DNA from: Neolewinella agarilytica
Lineage (GTDB): Bacteria; Bacteroidota; Bacteroidia; Chitinophagales; Saprospiraceae
DNA length: 64,000 nt
Direction of reading: 5' to 3'
Assembly: GCF_900110645.1 (NCBI RefSeq)
Contig: NZ_FOFB01000024.1
Location: 28,717 to 92,716, forward strand
Positions within the stretch are counted from its first letter, which is position 1. Each line of letters starts with the position of its first letter. Of the stretch, positions 1 to 8,782 are shown in pieces. The translations under genes were made by a program, and so were the position numbers. A model generated the notes under the pieces. It was not told the DNA's origin. It did not search any database and worked only from the letters and a program-made list of their open reading frames with translations.

Positions 1-44
1 AACGATAGAATTGAGCTCAGTTATCACACCTAGATTTATATCTT

Positions 45-1208
45 TTAGCGCTTCCGAATCAATGTGTAAACATACTCAAGGTCACTAGATTGGTATACCG
101 TGCTTAAAGCTTCTTTCGCCTGGGAGTATGTCGCTGTGGGGTTTTCAAGCATATACTTTTGTAAAAAATCATACTCAGCACCGCGCATTTGGTTCAGTAA
201 CCAGCCATTGCGGTAGTCTATTCTACCAAAAATATATTTTCCATCTATTTCGTACAGGTTAGAGTTTGTTAGAACTTTATTATCCTTTACTATGGCAAAG
301 TACTCTGTTAAATTATTAACGTAGCCAACGTAGATGAAATTACTGGAAGGTGCAACGTAAGATGTAACTGGGATGTTTTGATTGTAAGCATTCTGTAGAG
401 CTCCGTAAGCATTTCCACTACTAGAGGCTCTTAGTTCTTCAATTCTTGCTTGGTCGAAAACTCCGCAAATTATGGAAGGTTCAAGTTTATTCCCGGTTAC
501 GACAAATAGTGTGTCGTCATAATTACGCGAAAAGTACAATTTATTACCATCAACTACGAAGTCGTTGTTATCATAGTATGGCACTTCGCCTTCTTTGTAG
601 GAATAAGAATAAGAGATGACACTGCTATTAGCGATAGAATCATCCATTTTCAAAATTTCGATTTTTTGATCGGCTAAGTCTCCAACTGCTAGGTTTGGAT
701 AACCCTCTATATTGAAAAAGGCAGCGCCGTCAAAGTGTTCAACATCACCATGAACTATGGGTAATGGTCTACTTTTAATAAAACTACCAGCATAGTCATA
801 TTTAACTCTCTTAGTTTCTCTAAAGTCGTATACGAATATGGACTCATCAACGTGATCAACAACTACTTTTCCTATTCCAGAATAGCTCTGAAAAGGGTGC
901 TCATTCTGTTGTTTTGACCAACTAACTGTACCATCAAATTTGACCAAATTAATTATTCCACCAGGGTGAGGGTGTACAAGCATGAGATTGCTATCAATGA
1001 TTTCGAAATTACGCACGAATCCGGGTATTTTCAATGCTTCAGAAGCCACTAACCTGATGGTCTTGCTGGAAAAATTATCTGGAAATTCTTCGATATTATA
1101 GTTAGGGTTAGGATTTACAATGACCCTGGGTAACTCCATTAGAGAATCATCTTTGCAAGAGACTAAAAACAAGACAAAGCAAAGGGAATACCAATTTTTT
1201 AATGACAT
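45..1208 (-). CDS. 6-bladed beta-propeller lipoprotein
   Basis: Predicted outer-membrane or surface lipoprotein of 387 aa. The N-terminus is a lipoprotein signal with lipobox LVSC (Cys18). The rest lacks membrane segments and has the alternating beta-strand character of the 6-bladed propellers common in Bacteroidota (BF3886/DUF5128-like), for example a strand ending in VDHVDESIFVYD. It lies directly downstream of a small Cys-rich secreted peptide on the same strand, with a hairpin in the gap. In Bacteroides, related propeller genes are often paired with small secreted NVEALA peptides, which suggests a comparable pair here. The DNA is more A/T-rich than the housekeeping genes. The fold is inferred from pattern, the ligand is unknown, and no enzyme motif is visible. 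Confidence 0.6.
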   Translation of the reverse strand: MSLKNWYSLCFVLFLVSCKDDSLMELPRVIVNPNPNYNIEEFPDNFSSKTIRLVASEALKIPGFVRNFEIIDSNLMLVHPHPGGIINLVKFDGTVSWSKQQNEHPFQSYSGIGKVVVDHVDESIFVYDFRETKRVKYDYAGSFIKSRPLPIVHGDVEHFDGAAFFNIEGYPNLAVGDLADQKIEILKMDDSIANSSVISYSYSYKEGEVPYYDNNDFVVDGNKLYFSRNYDDTLFVVTGNKLEPSIICGVFDQARIEELRASSSGNAYGALQNAYNQNIPVTSYVAPSSNFIYVGYVNNLTEYFAIVKDNKVLTNSNLYEIDGKYIFGRIDYRNGWLLNQMRGAEYDFLQKYMLENPTATYSQAKEALSTVYQSSDLEYVYTLIRKR

Positions 1209-1219
1209 ATACGTAATTT

Positions 1220-1243
1220 ATGGCCGAACATTCGCTCGGCCAT
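1220..1243. terminator. Hairpin between peptide and propeller genes
   Basis: Perfect 8-bp inverted repeat (ATGGCCGA / TCGGCCAT) with an 8-nt loop, followed by a short T run on the + strand. It sits in the 51-bp gap between two minus-strand genes. It may act as an intergenic attenuator or mRNA-stabilising stem; a true terminator in the minus direction is doubtful because no U-run follows there. Confidence 0.4.
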
Positions 1244-1259
1244 TTTATGGTTAATCGTA

Positions 1260-1508
1260 CTATAGCTCTTTTCTGCCGGGAGTATTCGTGCATTGCACAA
1301 TTACAACGGGTGCACCGCAGCCTCCTGCATAACAGGTTGTGTTTGTAACGGGACCTCCGCAAATAATACGGACCCCAATACCTTCACTACAAGGTACGGA
1401 AGATTGAGTGCAGTCACCTGCTAAGATGTCATGAGTTGGTAACACAAACATAGCAATAGTCAGGAAAGAGCAAAAGAGTTTTTTACTCAGCTTTTTCAAT
1501 GAAATCAT
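1260..1508 (-). CDS. Small secreted Cys-rich peptide (NVEALA-like)
   Basis: An 82-aa protein with a clear signal peptide (basic N-terminus, hydrophobic core about residues 11-24, likely cleavage after ILA at about residue 30). The mature part of about 52 residues contains six cysteines (33, 40, 50, 59, 64, 73), enough for three disulfides, and is Gly/Thr rich. It is immediately upstream of the propeller lipoprotein on the same strand. No sequence family was recognised with certainty. The layout resembles the NVEALA secreted peptides that accompany propeller lipoproteins in Bacteroides. A disulfide-rich peptide or modified peptide are both possible. Confidence 0.55.
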   Translation of the reverse strand: MISLKKLSKKLFCSFLTIAMFVLPTHDILAGDCTQSSVPCSEGIGVRIICGGPVTNTTCYAGGCGAPVVIVQCTNTPGRKEL

Positions 1509-1680
1509 ACGAAATAAGTTAATAAGTGAAAGGTTTCGATTGTTTTACCAATCATCAACCAAATAATAATATTTTTTAGGTTAAAACAAATATATATAAT
1601 AGTGTTTGCAAGTAATAGCGTGTTTTTTTTAAAAAAGAATGCACTATAAAACCTAATCTGATTTTCTTCTTAATGTGGTT

Positions 1681-1830
1681 ATTACTAATGAAACACAACG
1701 GGCATTCATGGATGCAAACTTTTTACACACGATCAAGGACCGGGCCATCAAGCTGGGGGAATGGGGCTGAAGCTACCTCTGCAGCCAGCCACTCTTGAAA
1801 TTGCTGCTTTTTTGGAGGTGGTACCTTTAC
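1681..1830 (+). pseudogene. Decayed copy of the 5' end of the PBP gene
   Basis: About 150 bp that align with 3907-4060, which is the upstream flank and first ~40 codons of the class A PBP. The shared text includes GGGCATTCATGGAT around the start codon. Translation from 1708 gives MDANFLHTIKDRAIKLG and so on, against MDKHFLHTLKARAIQLG in the intact protein, but an in-frame TGA follows at codon 21. Substitutions are numerous (roughly three quarters of bases shared by eye), so this is an old remnant. It lies on the far side of the MutS-like gene from the intact PBP gene, so the MutS segment is bracketed by two copies of the PBP 5' end. Confidence 0.75.
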
Positions 1831-1975
1831 TGATCAATGAAGTGATCATGTTTCAGGTAATCAAACAGTAGTTGCTTGTAGTCAAGCAGATAGGGGCACA
1901 AGCTTTTTCTACGAACTGAAAACAGGGGGGGGATGAACGGCCCCGTCGTGATCCATCGCTCTTTTAGCCTTTCTC

Positions 1976-1996
1976 TGCATCCTGCGGCCGCGCCCC
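1976..1996 (+). repeat. Dispersed 20-bp motif, copy 1
   Basis: TGCATCCTGCGGCCGCGCCC followed by CAAAA. Intergenic, 75 bp beyond the 3' end of the MutS-like gene. It is in the same orientation as the copy upstream of that gene, so the gene is flanked by direct copies. Confidence 0.8.
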
Positions 1997-2070
1997 AAAA
2001 CTGAGCAGCGGGATGACCTTGAAGGAGGTTCCCTTCTGGTCCGTAGGAGATGGAGAAGAAATCTGGGGCG

Positions 2071-3711
2071 CTACCTCAATGATGGTGGGGGAGTTGGTGG
2101 CGCTGTTGAAGTAGTCTCGTAGGCTATTTGGGCCAGGTTTTTGGCCTTTTCCACCACTTCGGGTGGATAACCTGCAAGGGAGAGCACTTTGATGGCGTTC
2201 CGTTCCGTCATGACACCGGGCTTGATTTTGTAGTCAAATGACAGGTCGGCATCTCTGACCTTTTCCTGAAAATGATAGAGGGCGAAACCGCTGGTGAGTA
2301 ATTCTGCCAATTCCAGGTCGTGCGTACTCACAATGACCAGCGCTGCCGTGCCTGCCAGGTAACCCAGGACGGCCGCGGCGGAGGCTACCCTTTCGATGGT
2401 GTTGGTGCCTTTAAAGATCTCATCAATGGTGATGAGATGTGGTTTTTCCTCCTTGGCATACTGGATAATTTCACCAATACGATCCACTTCGCTCAGATAG
2501 TAACTGCTACCGCTTTCCAGATCATCTTCGAGGTTAACGGAAGTGGCGAAGCGCCAAACGGTAGACCGGTAAGTATCGGCAAAGGCAGTATTGAGTACCT
2601 GAGCACTAATGGCGTTCAGGTTAATGGCCTTGATGAACGTAGACTTGCCGGACATATTCGAGCCCGTGATGAGCAGATTTTCCTCTTCAAGGTGTAGGTC
2701 ATTAGGAACTGCTGCTTCCAATAGTGGATGGTAGAGGGATTTGACGTCTAATCTAGGATCAGTTGAAAATACCGGCTGACAGTGAAAAGGAAGGTTCTGA
2801 CGAAGGGCGAGAACGGAGAGCGCTACGTCAGCCTCGCCGATGAGTTGGTAAATGGACGAAATGGCCTTTTTTTCCTTTCGAACGGATTTGATCAGGGATT
2901 CAAAGATGGTCACGTCGAGTAAGGTCATAAACTTGGCGACTTCGGCCAAATACCAAAAGCCACTACTGATTTCACCCTTGAAGAGCTTCTCTGTTTTAAG
3001 GATGCTCAGTCGGTTGAGCATTGAGGCTATCTTTTTGAGATCCTTCTTGATGGTTGTCTGCTCAGCCTCACTCAGATAGTCTAAATTTGGTGATATCTTT
3101 TTAGCTACACTGTGGAGTTTTTTCAGGCTTGACAGCATATTAGCGTAGTAGCCTACATTAGCTTTGTGACGATAATGGATAAAAAGGTTGACGGCCATGA
3201 TGGGCACGAAAAAGATGTATAAAACGGGATAAAGAGTGCCGAAGAGCAGCAGCGAAAAGGAAAGCAGTTGCAGGCCCTTTATCCATGGCAAAAAACGGGA
3301 TGCCTCAGGATATTGACCGTGAATGATGTGTGGAAATAAATAATCGTCGTTGGAACGAAGGGCATGTAGTTTCAGAATCAGAGCGTCATTTTCTCTCTGG
3401 GATAAAGCCTGAATGCGTCGTTCTAATTCTTGTAAATCTGCCGGGCTTTTCTGCCCACTACGGAGTTCGTTGTACAGGCACTGCTGCCCAATATGAGAAG
3501 TGGTTCGATCAAGGAAAGTGAAGAATTTTTCAAAGTCGAGGTCATCATGACTTTGCTGGTCGATGAAATAGTCATGTTGCTGGTAATCGAAGAATAACTT
3601 CTCGTAGTAAAGAGAGTAGTTTCGTGTCTTGCGTTGGCCCCAGGCGTCCAGAATTTTCTTTTCCCGGGCGTGCTTGCCGGTCAGGAATATGGCTTTGATC
3701 TTTTTCCACAT
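2071..3711 (-). CDS. MutS-family ATPase with membrane segments
   Basis: A 546-aa protein with a C-terminal MutS ABC-type ATPase domain. The Walker A is GSNMSGKST (residues 350-358), the ABC-like signature region is LESGSSYYLSEVDRI (about 398-412), the Walker B/D-loop region is HLITIDEIFKGTNT (about 425-438), and an H-loop STHD lies at about 462-465. The mismatch-recognition domain of true MutS is absent. Instead there is a helical N-terminal half with a hydrophobic double segment at about 146-180 that looks like one or two transmembrane helices. This matches the MutS-related proteins seen in Bacteroidota rather than mismatch-repair MutS or Smr-containing MutS2. The substrate is unknown. It is flanked by direct copies of the dispersed motif and bracketed by partial PBP copies. 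Confidence 0.8.
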   Translation of the reverse strand: MWKKIKAIFLTGKHAREKKILDAWGQRKTRNYSLYYEKLFFDYQQHDYFIDQQSHDDLDFEKFFTFLDRTTSHIGQQCLYNELRSGQKSPADLQELERRIQALSQRENDALILKLHALRSNDDYLFPHIIHGQYPEASRFLPWIKGLQLLSFSLLLFGTLYPVLYIFFVPIMAVNLFIHYRHKANVGYYANMLSSLKKLHSVAKKISPNLDYLSEAEQTTIKKDLKKIASMLNRLSILKTEKLFKGEISSGFWYLAEVAKFMTLLDVTIFESLIKSVRKEKKAISSIYQLIGEADVALSVLALRQNLPFHCQPVFSTDPRLDVKSLYHPLLEAAVPNDLHLEEENLLITGSNMSGKSTFIKAINLNAISAQVLNTAFADTYRSTVWRFATSVNLEDDLESGSSYYLSEVDRIGEIIQYAKEEKPHLITIDEIFKGTNTIERVASAAAVLGYLAGTAALVIVSTHDLELAELLTSGFALYHFQEKVRDADLSFDYKIKPGVMTERNAIKVLSLAGYPPEVVEKAKNLAQIAYETTSTAPPTPPPSLR

Positions 3712-3815
3712 TTGATTAAAAACGGAGGATCCGGATTAAGAAACAATCTTATTCTACGAAAAGAGAAGCCTGAGGGACCAACGGAGTGGAAACCTTGCTT
3801 TTATTATTCAGACCT

Positions 3816-3837
3816 TTGCATCCTGCGGCCGCGCCCC
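3816..3837 (+). repeat. Dispersed 20-bp motif, copy 2
   Basis: TTGCATCCTGCGGCCGCGCC followed by CCAAT. Intergenic between the divergent MutS-like and PBP genes. It shares the CATCCTGCG variant with copy 1. Confidence 0.8.
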
Positions 3838-3934
3838 AATGTACTTCCGTATGAGTACGCGTTCGTTCAGCAGTTAGATAAAATCTAATCCCCAAAAAAA
3901 ACGTTTATTACTACCGAACCCTCAACGGGCATTC

Positions 3935-6430
3935 ATGGATAAACACTTTTTACATACCCTCAAAGCCCGGGCCATCCAGCTGGGGAAAAAAGGCTGGGAC
4001 TATCTCCGGAGTCAACCACCCCTGAAACTCTTGTTTTTGGGAGTAGCCCTGCCCCTGCTGCTGCTGACCCTGTACTTTACCTTCCTGTTTGTCCGCACGA
4101 TGAGCGGTGCCTACGGTCATCTGCCGGAAAAGGCAGAACTCGCCCTGGTGGAAAACGCGGAGGCCAGCTCCGTTATCAGTGAAGATGGGCAGTTGATCGG
4201 GAAGTATTTTCGTGAAAACCGCATCAGCGTCCCACTCGAAGAAATATCTCCCTACGTGACCGAAGCCCTGATTGCTACCGAAGACAGCCGCTTTTTTGAG
4301 CACCAGGGCATTGATCTGCGGGCCCTGCTCCGGGTAGCGGTCAAAACCAAGCTTTTGGGCGATACGAAGAGCGGCGGCGGATCCACCATCAGCCAGCAAC
4401 TGGCTAAGCAATTGTACCCCAGAGTCAGCGGTCAGGATATGCTGAAGACGAAGTTCCGGGAGATGATCATCGCCAGCCGCCTGGAGGAAGTCTACAACAA
4501 ACAGGAGTTGCTGGCGCTGTACCTGAACACCGTTCCTTTTGGCGAATTAGCCTTCGGCATTGAGGTGGCTTCCAACCGCTTTTTCAGTAAGTCCGCCAGC
4601 GAGCTGCGGGCCGAAGAGGCCGCCGTGCTGGTCGGCCTGCTCAAATCCACCCGCAACTACAACCCCCGCAACCACCCGGAGGCCAGCACCGGCCGCCGTA
4701 ACGTGGTGCTGGACCAAATGGTGAAAAACGGTGTAATGAGCCAGGAAAAAGTGGATAGCCTCTCCGCCTTACCCCTGGAAATAAAGTATCGCCGGGAGAA
4801 TAATAAAGTGGGCAGTGCGGCTCACTTCCGCCGGATGCTCCGCAAGGAAGTAGAGCATGCCCTGGCGGGGAAGACGCACCCCGACCGGCGCCCCTACGAT
4901 ATTGATCGGGACGGACTGAGGATCCACGTAAGCATCAACAGCGTTCTGCAACGACTGGCCGAGGAGGCCGTGCTGGAAACCATGCCAAACATCCAGGCAG
5001 CCCTGGCGCGGGATTGGAGCGGTGGCAGGAAAGCGCCCTGGGAAGCGGCCTTCCTGAAAACAGTAGAAAAATCACCCCGCTATCAGGCCTATGCCGATGC
5101 CGGGAAAAGCAGGGAGCAGATCATGGAGCTGATGAAACAGCCCCGGCAGATGACGATCTACGACTGGAAAACAGCTGGGCCGGTAGACACCCTGATGCGG
5201 CCGATTGACAGCCTGCGCCACTATTTCACGCTGCTCAACGCCGGCTTGCTGGCCACCGACCCGCGCAACGGAACGGTCCGCGCCTGGGTGGGCGGCGTTG
5301 ATTATCGCTTTGTGCAGTACGACCACGTGACCGCCCGCCGGCAGGTGGGCTCCACGATTAAGCCCGTGATCTACGCCACGGCCCTGCAGGAAGGTATGCG
5401 CCCCTGTGAGTATACACCAGCGCAGCAGTTTACGATCGAAGACTTTAAAGATTATAACCCCCGGAATCCGAACGGCGACTATGAAGGTGCCTACTCCATG
5501 CGTGGCGGACTGGCCAAATCCATCAATACCGTAGCGGTAAATCTGGCGGTCAGAAGCGGACTGCAACGGGTGGTGAACGAGATTCACGAAATGGGCATCA
5601 CCGGAAAGGTGGAGGCCATCCCCAGTGTCGCGCTCGGTACGGTAGAGGCTACGCTGCCGGAGATGAACCTGGTGTACAGCGGTTTTGCTAACCGGGGCCG
5701 ACGGCCGTTGGGGATTCACTTTCTGGATAAGATTGAGACCGCAGACGGAGAGCTCATCGTCAGCTTCGCCCGGCCGAAGGAGACGAAGACAGTGATGAGT
5801 GATACCACGGCAGCCATCGCGACCTACCTGATGAGCGGCGTAGTGAACAGCGGCACGGGGGCACGCCTGCGCAGCACCTACGGCATCAGCGGTCCGCTGG
5901 CCGGGAAGACGGGCACGACGCAGGATCAGTCCGACGGATGGTTCGTCGGTTACACCCCAAAATTGGTGGTGAGCACCTGGGTGGGCGCCGAGTATCCGGC
6001 CGTTCATTTCCGGACCCTGAGCCGGGGCTCCGCGACGAAGACCGCCCTGCCGGTGTGGGGAACCTTCTTACGCAAAGTGCAGCGCACCAGGGGCATCAGC
6101 TACTATAAAGGCGGCGGCTTCCCGCCGCTGGATGAAATGACAACGGCCCTGCTGGAATGCCCGGATTATCTCGATGAGCTTCCGATCTACCGCGACCCCG
6201 AAGAGTTTATGCCGGTAGACGATATCGCTACCCGCCTGCAGCGTTTCCCCGCCCAGGACATCGAGCAGATGATGGCCCGCAAGCGCCGCCGGCACAATGA
6301 AAGCCCGGCACAGTATGCCGAACGCATCGCCCGGCAGCTGGAACGCGAAGCCCGCAAAGACGAGCGGCGGGAGGAACGAAAGGCCTTTTGGGCGAAGACT
6401 TTGTTTGGGAAGAAGGATGGAGGGGAGTAG
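3935..6430 (+). CDS. mrcA: Class A penicillin-binding protein (PBP1A type)
   Basis: Bifunctional peptidoglycan synthase of 831 aa: glycan polymerisation and peptide cross-linking at the outer face of the cytoplasmic membrane. It has a short basic cytoplasmic tail and one transmembrane helix (about 31-54). The GT51 glycosyltransferase domain has the catalytic Glu116 in ATEDSRFFEH and the GGGSTISQQLAKQL motif (about 147-160). The penicillin-binding transpeptidase domain has STIK (Ser473), SIN (Ser529-Asn531) and KTGTT (Lys658). The tail after about 740 is rich in Arg/Lys/Glu and probably coiled coil. All catalytic motifs are intact. Parts of both its 5' and 3' ends are duplicated nearby (1681-1830 and 8639-8742). 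Confidence 0.95.
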   Translation: MDKHFLHTLKARAIQLGKKGWDYLRSQPPLKLLFLGVALPLLLLTLYFTFLFVRTMSGAYGHLPEKAELALVENAEASSVISEDGQLIGKYFRENRISVPLEEISPYVTEALIATEDSRFFEHQGIDLRALLRVAVKTKLLGDTKSGGGSTISQQLAKQLYPRVSGQDMLKTKFREMIIASRLEEVYNKQELLALYLNTVPFGELAFGIEVASNRFFSKSASELRAEEAAVLVGLLKSTRNYNPRNHPEASTGRRNVVLDQMVKNGVMSQEKVDSLSALPLEIKYRRENNKVGSAAHFRRMLRKEVEHALAGKTHPDRRPYDIDRDGLRIHVSINSVLQRLAEEAVLETMPNIQAALARDWSGGRKAPWEAAFLKTVEKSPRYQAYADAGKSREQIMELMKQPRQMTIYDWKTAGPVDTLMRPIDSLRHYFTLLNAGLLATDPRNGTVRAWVGGVDYRFVQYDHVTARRQVGSTIKPVIYATALQEGMRPCEYTPAQQFTIEDFKDYNPRNPNGDYEGAYSMRGGLAKSINTVAVNLAVRSGLQRVVNEIHEMGITGKVEAIPSVALGTVEATLPEMNLVYSGFANRGRRPLGIHFLDKIETADGELIVSFARPKETKTVMSDTTAAIATYLMSGVVNSGTGARLRSTYGISGPLAGKTGTTQDQSDGWFVGYTPKLVVSTWVGAEYPAVHFRTLSRGSATKTALPVWGTFLRKVQRTRGISYYKGGGFPPLDEMTTALLECPDYLDELPIYRDPEEFMPVDDIATRLQRFPAQDIEQMMARKRRRHNESPAQYAERIARQLEREARKDERREERKAFWAKTLFGKKDGGE

Positions 6431-6432
6431 GG

Positions 6433-6804
6433 CGAAGTTGTCTCTGGCGGCGAGCGATAGTAATTGCGCTTCGGTTGGGAGGGGGAGTTTTTGTAAAGTG
6501 CTCCTCCACGTACTCTTCCGTCCCTTGGTTCCAGAAGTGGTAGTAAACCTCTCCCCCGTCCCCTCTCCGTACCGCTCCTACCGTCGCTGGAGAGGGGTGA
6601 CCCTTCGGTTTAAACTTCAGTATATGATGAGGGCGGTTGGAGTAGTCTAAACAGAGTGGAAAAGGGCTTCTTTCTCCATTCTAGTCCTGGAAGGACGTCT
6701 ATCGTAGCGATGGCCGACCGGAGGGCCGGAGGCGCGAAGGGAGCCCATCGACCTGAGCGTCTTCGGAAACTTATGTTTTGAGGTCGGTTCACAAGGGGGA
6801 AATT
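6433..6804. other. Intergenic region at insertion junction
   Basis: About 370 bp between the convergent PBP and T9SS cargo genes. No credible gene was seen. It contains a C-rich stretch around 6545-6590 and a complex repeat-like segment at about 6680-6785 (AGTCCTGGAAGGACG and following short inverted parts) of a type scattered in intergenic DNA of this kind of genome. It forms the left end of the segment lying between the two copies of the PBP 3' end. Confidence 0.5.
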
Positions 6805-8523
6805 CTACTCCCCCCGCACCACCTTCCCTCGCCCAATCTCCCGCCCCTGATCCCAGAAACTGTAAAAGTAAACGCCTGCTTTTAAATGACTCAGGTTAAA
6901 ACGTGCCTGACGGTAGAGTACTTGCTGCGTAAATACCTCCCGACCAACGGCATCATAAAGCTTGAACTGACCATTGAGCGGCAGATAATCCCCCAGGTCG
7001 AACACCAGTACATCCTGCACGGGGTTCGGGAAGGTGGAAAAATGCAGCGGCGCAGGATCATCGGAGCTGACGGTACCCAATTCTATCGTCCGGCAGTGCG
7101 TATCACTTCCCAGCGCATTACTTACCGTCAGGCAGACTTCGTAGATGCCAGGGCCAGCGTATGTATGGTCGGGGTGGCGGTCGCTGCTGCTGCCACCATC
7201 CCCAAAGGTCCAGGACCAATTCCCCGCCTCATAAAAGCTCAAGTCCTGAAAGTGAAAATTCAGTGTGTCTTCCGCGTTTCTATCGATGCGGTAATAGGCC
7301 CGGGGGAGATTGTCGATGCCGAGGGTATCAGCCGGGCTACCGTCGATGGGGCCGAGGCGGTAGTTGGGGTGGTTGGCTAGGGTGGCAATATTCCAATTAG
7401 GTAACTGAATGGAATGTTGTCGAACATCACAAGCCCCCCCCTTTTTATCAGGAGATTCAATGACGTGGAGTGTTGTGACACTTGTAGGACTGTTTATATA
7501 TATTTTTCCATCTGGAGCTAATTGTGCAAGATAGAAACGAGTCCTAAAAAAATCTAATTCTCTATAACCGTCATAAATAGCTACCGTATCTTCTGTTGCA
7601 AAAACATCTTCAGCCCACAGATCATATTGGTAAACATAATTAGTATGAGTAACATATAGAAACTGTGAAGAAGGGGAGATGGCCGCTCCCCCAGCGCTTG
7701 CATTTTTACCAATTGTTTTTTGCCTGTGATTGGAAAGCTTTCCGGTAAGACGATCAAAATCAAAAACATCTAAATAGTCTGGACCATCAGCCCCCCCAAC
7801 TAAATTAACCCGAATGAAGTGTTTGCCGTCAGGAGAGAAAACTGACTGCCCAAGCCCACTTCTTAAATCATAATCAACATCTATTGTATCGACTAATGTT
7901 GCGCCATCTGGATTGAGCAATACAGAATAGACAATAGGCTTGTTAGCGACAGCCCCCAATACCCACCAGTCTCGTCCGTTTGCATGTCTGCAAGACGTCA
8001 TTTCCCCTGTGGAAAGGGAATCCGGAGTGATGTTTTCTATCTTTTCGTAAATACCTATAGTTCCATTAGTATTAATAAGAGAAGAGGAAAGTTCTTGACC
8101 TAGTTGAGGAAATCCTCTTGAATAGGTTGTCTGAACACAATGCACCACGTCTACTAAATTAAAAGGTAGATAAACAAAAGACTGGGGAAGTATCTTTTCT
8201 GAATCACCATTCTGTTCAAAAAAACCGTTAACAATTAATTGATCATACCTATTTCTTACCTCTAGATTATTAGAATATAGGACTAAGTTTCCATTAAAGT
8301 CCGAAAGACTATTTCCGCTCCCATCAAAGTCTAAATCAATTTCTTGATTATTCTCTATATTCAACTCAGCGTCAAAAAAACTCAAGATTGAAACACCAAA
8401 GGAGTCATCAGGTGGTGATGCATTCCCACCTGCATATCCTACCATCCAGTGATTATCATAGAATTGGGCTGAGAGGCTTGTGCTTAGACAGAGGAAAAGG
8501 AACAAGGATAAATATTTCAGCAT
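6805..8523 (-). CDS. T9SS-sorted secreted protein with PKD domain
   Basis: A 572-aa secreted protein. It has a signal peptide ending LSTSLSAQ (cleavage about residue 20) and a propeller-like N-terminal region to about 400. A PKD domain at about 415-490 has the diagnostic WTFGDG and HTY elements. The type A T9SS C-terminal sorting domain at about 498-572 begins FPNPV and contains LYDAVGREV and LKAGVYFY. It should be exported by Sec, translocated across the outer membrane by T9SS and anchored or released. The DNA for the N-terminal part (about 7430-8520) is clearly A/T-richer than the PKD/sorting part, suggesting a mosaic origin. The gene lies between the intact PBP gene and a second copy of its last 104 bp. 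Confidence 0.85.
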   Translation of the reverse strand: MLKYLSLFLFLCLSTSLSAQFYDNHWMVGYAGGNASPPDDSFGVSILSFFDAELNIENNQEIDLDFDGSGNSLSDFNGNLVLYSNNLEVRNRYDQLIVNGFFEQNGDSEKILPQSFVYLPFNLVDVVHCVQTTYSRGFPQLGQELSSSLINTNGTIGIYEKIENITPDSLSTGEMTSCRHANGRDWWVLGAVANKPIVYSVLLNPDGATLVDTIDVDYDLRSGLGQSVFSPDGKHFIRVNLVGGADGPDYLDVFDFDRLTGKLSNHRQKTIGKNASAGGAAISPSSQFLYVTHTNYVYQYDLWAEDVFATEDTVAIYDGYRELDFFRTRFYLAQLAPDGKIYINSPTSVTTLHVIESPDKKGGACDVRQHSIQLPNWNIATLANHPNYRLGPIDGSPADTLGIDNLPRAYYRIDRNAEDTLNFHFQDLSFYEAGNWSWTFGDGGSSSDRHPDHTYAGPGIYEVCLTVSNALGSDTHCRTIELGTVSSDDPAPLHFSTFPNPVQDVLVFDLGDYLPLNGQFKLYDAVGREVFTQQVLYRQARFNLSHLKAGVYFYSFWDQGREIGRGKVVRGE

Positions 8524-8638
8524 TGATATGTTTTAAATGAGGCTAACTTGATGAAAAGCTAGCCCCGTAGCATTCTACTTTACAACAATTCGTATTACTA
8601 ATATTTCGCTCTATTGGTTGGACTTTTACTCAATATAC

Positions 8639-8742
8639 GCCGAACGCATCGCCCGGCAACTGGAACGCGAAGCCCGCAAAGACGAGCGGCGAGAGGAACG
8701 AAAGGCGTTTTGGGCGAAGACTTTGTTTGGGAAGAAGGATGG
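8639..8742 (+). pseudogene. Duplicate of the PBP gene 3' end
   Basis: 104 bp matching 6317-6420 with only three substitutions seen (about 97% identity). It covers codons near the C-terminal basic tail of the PBP up to the last codons before the stop. It has no start codon or promoter of its own and ends 41 bp before hflX. With the intact gene end it forms direct repeats around a 2.2-kb segment holding the T9SS cargo gene. Confidence 0.9.
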
Positions 8743-8782
8743 GTGAGGAAACCTCTCGCACCAGTTAACCGTTTACATCCAT

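Noticed and set aside
5072..6007. Long open frame antisense to the PBP gene
   Set aside because: Shadow of a GC-rich coding region; no family resemblance and the + strand gene is certain.
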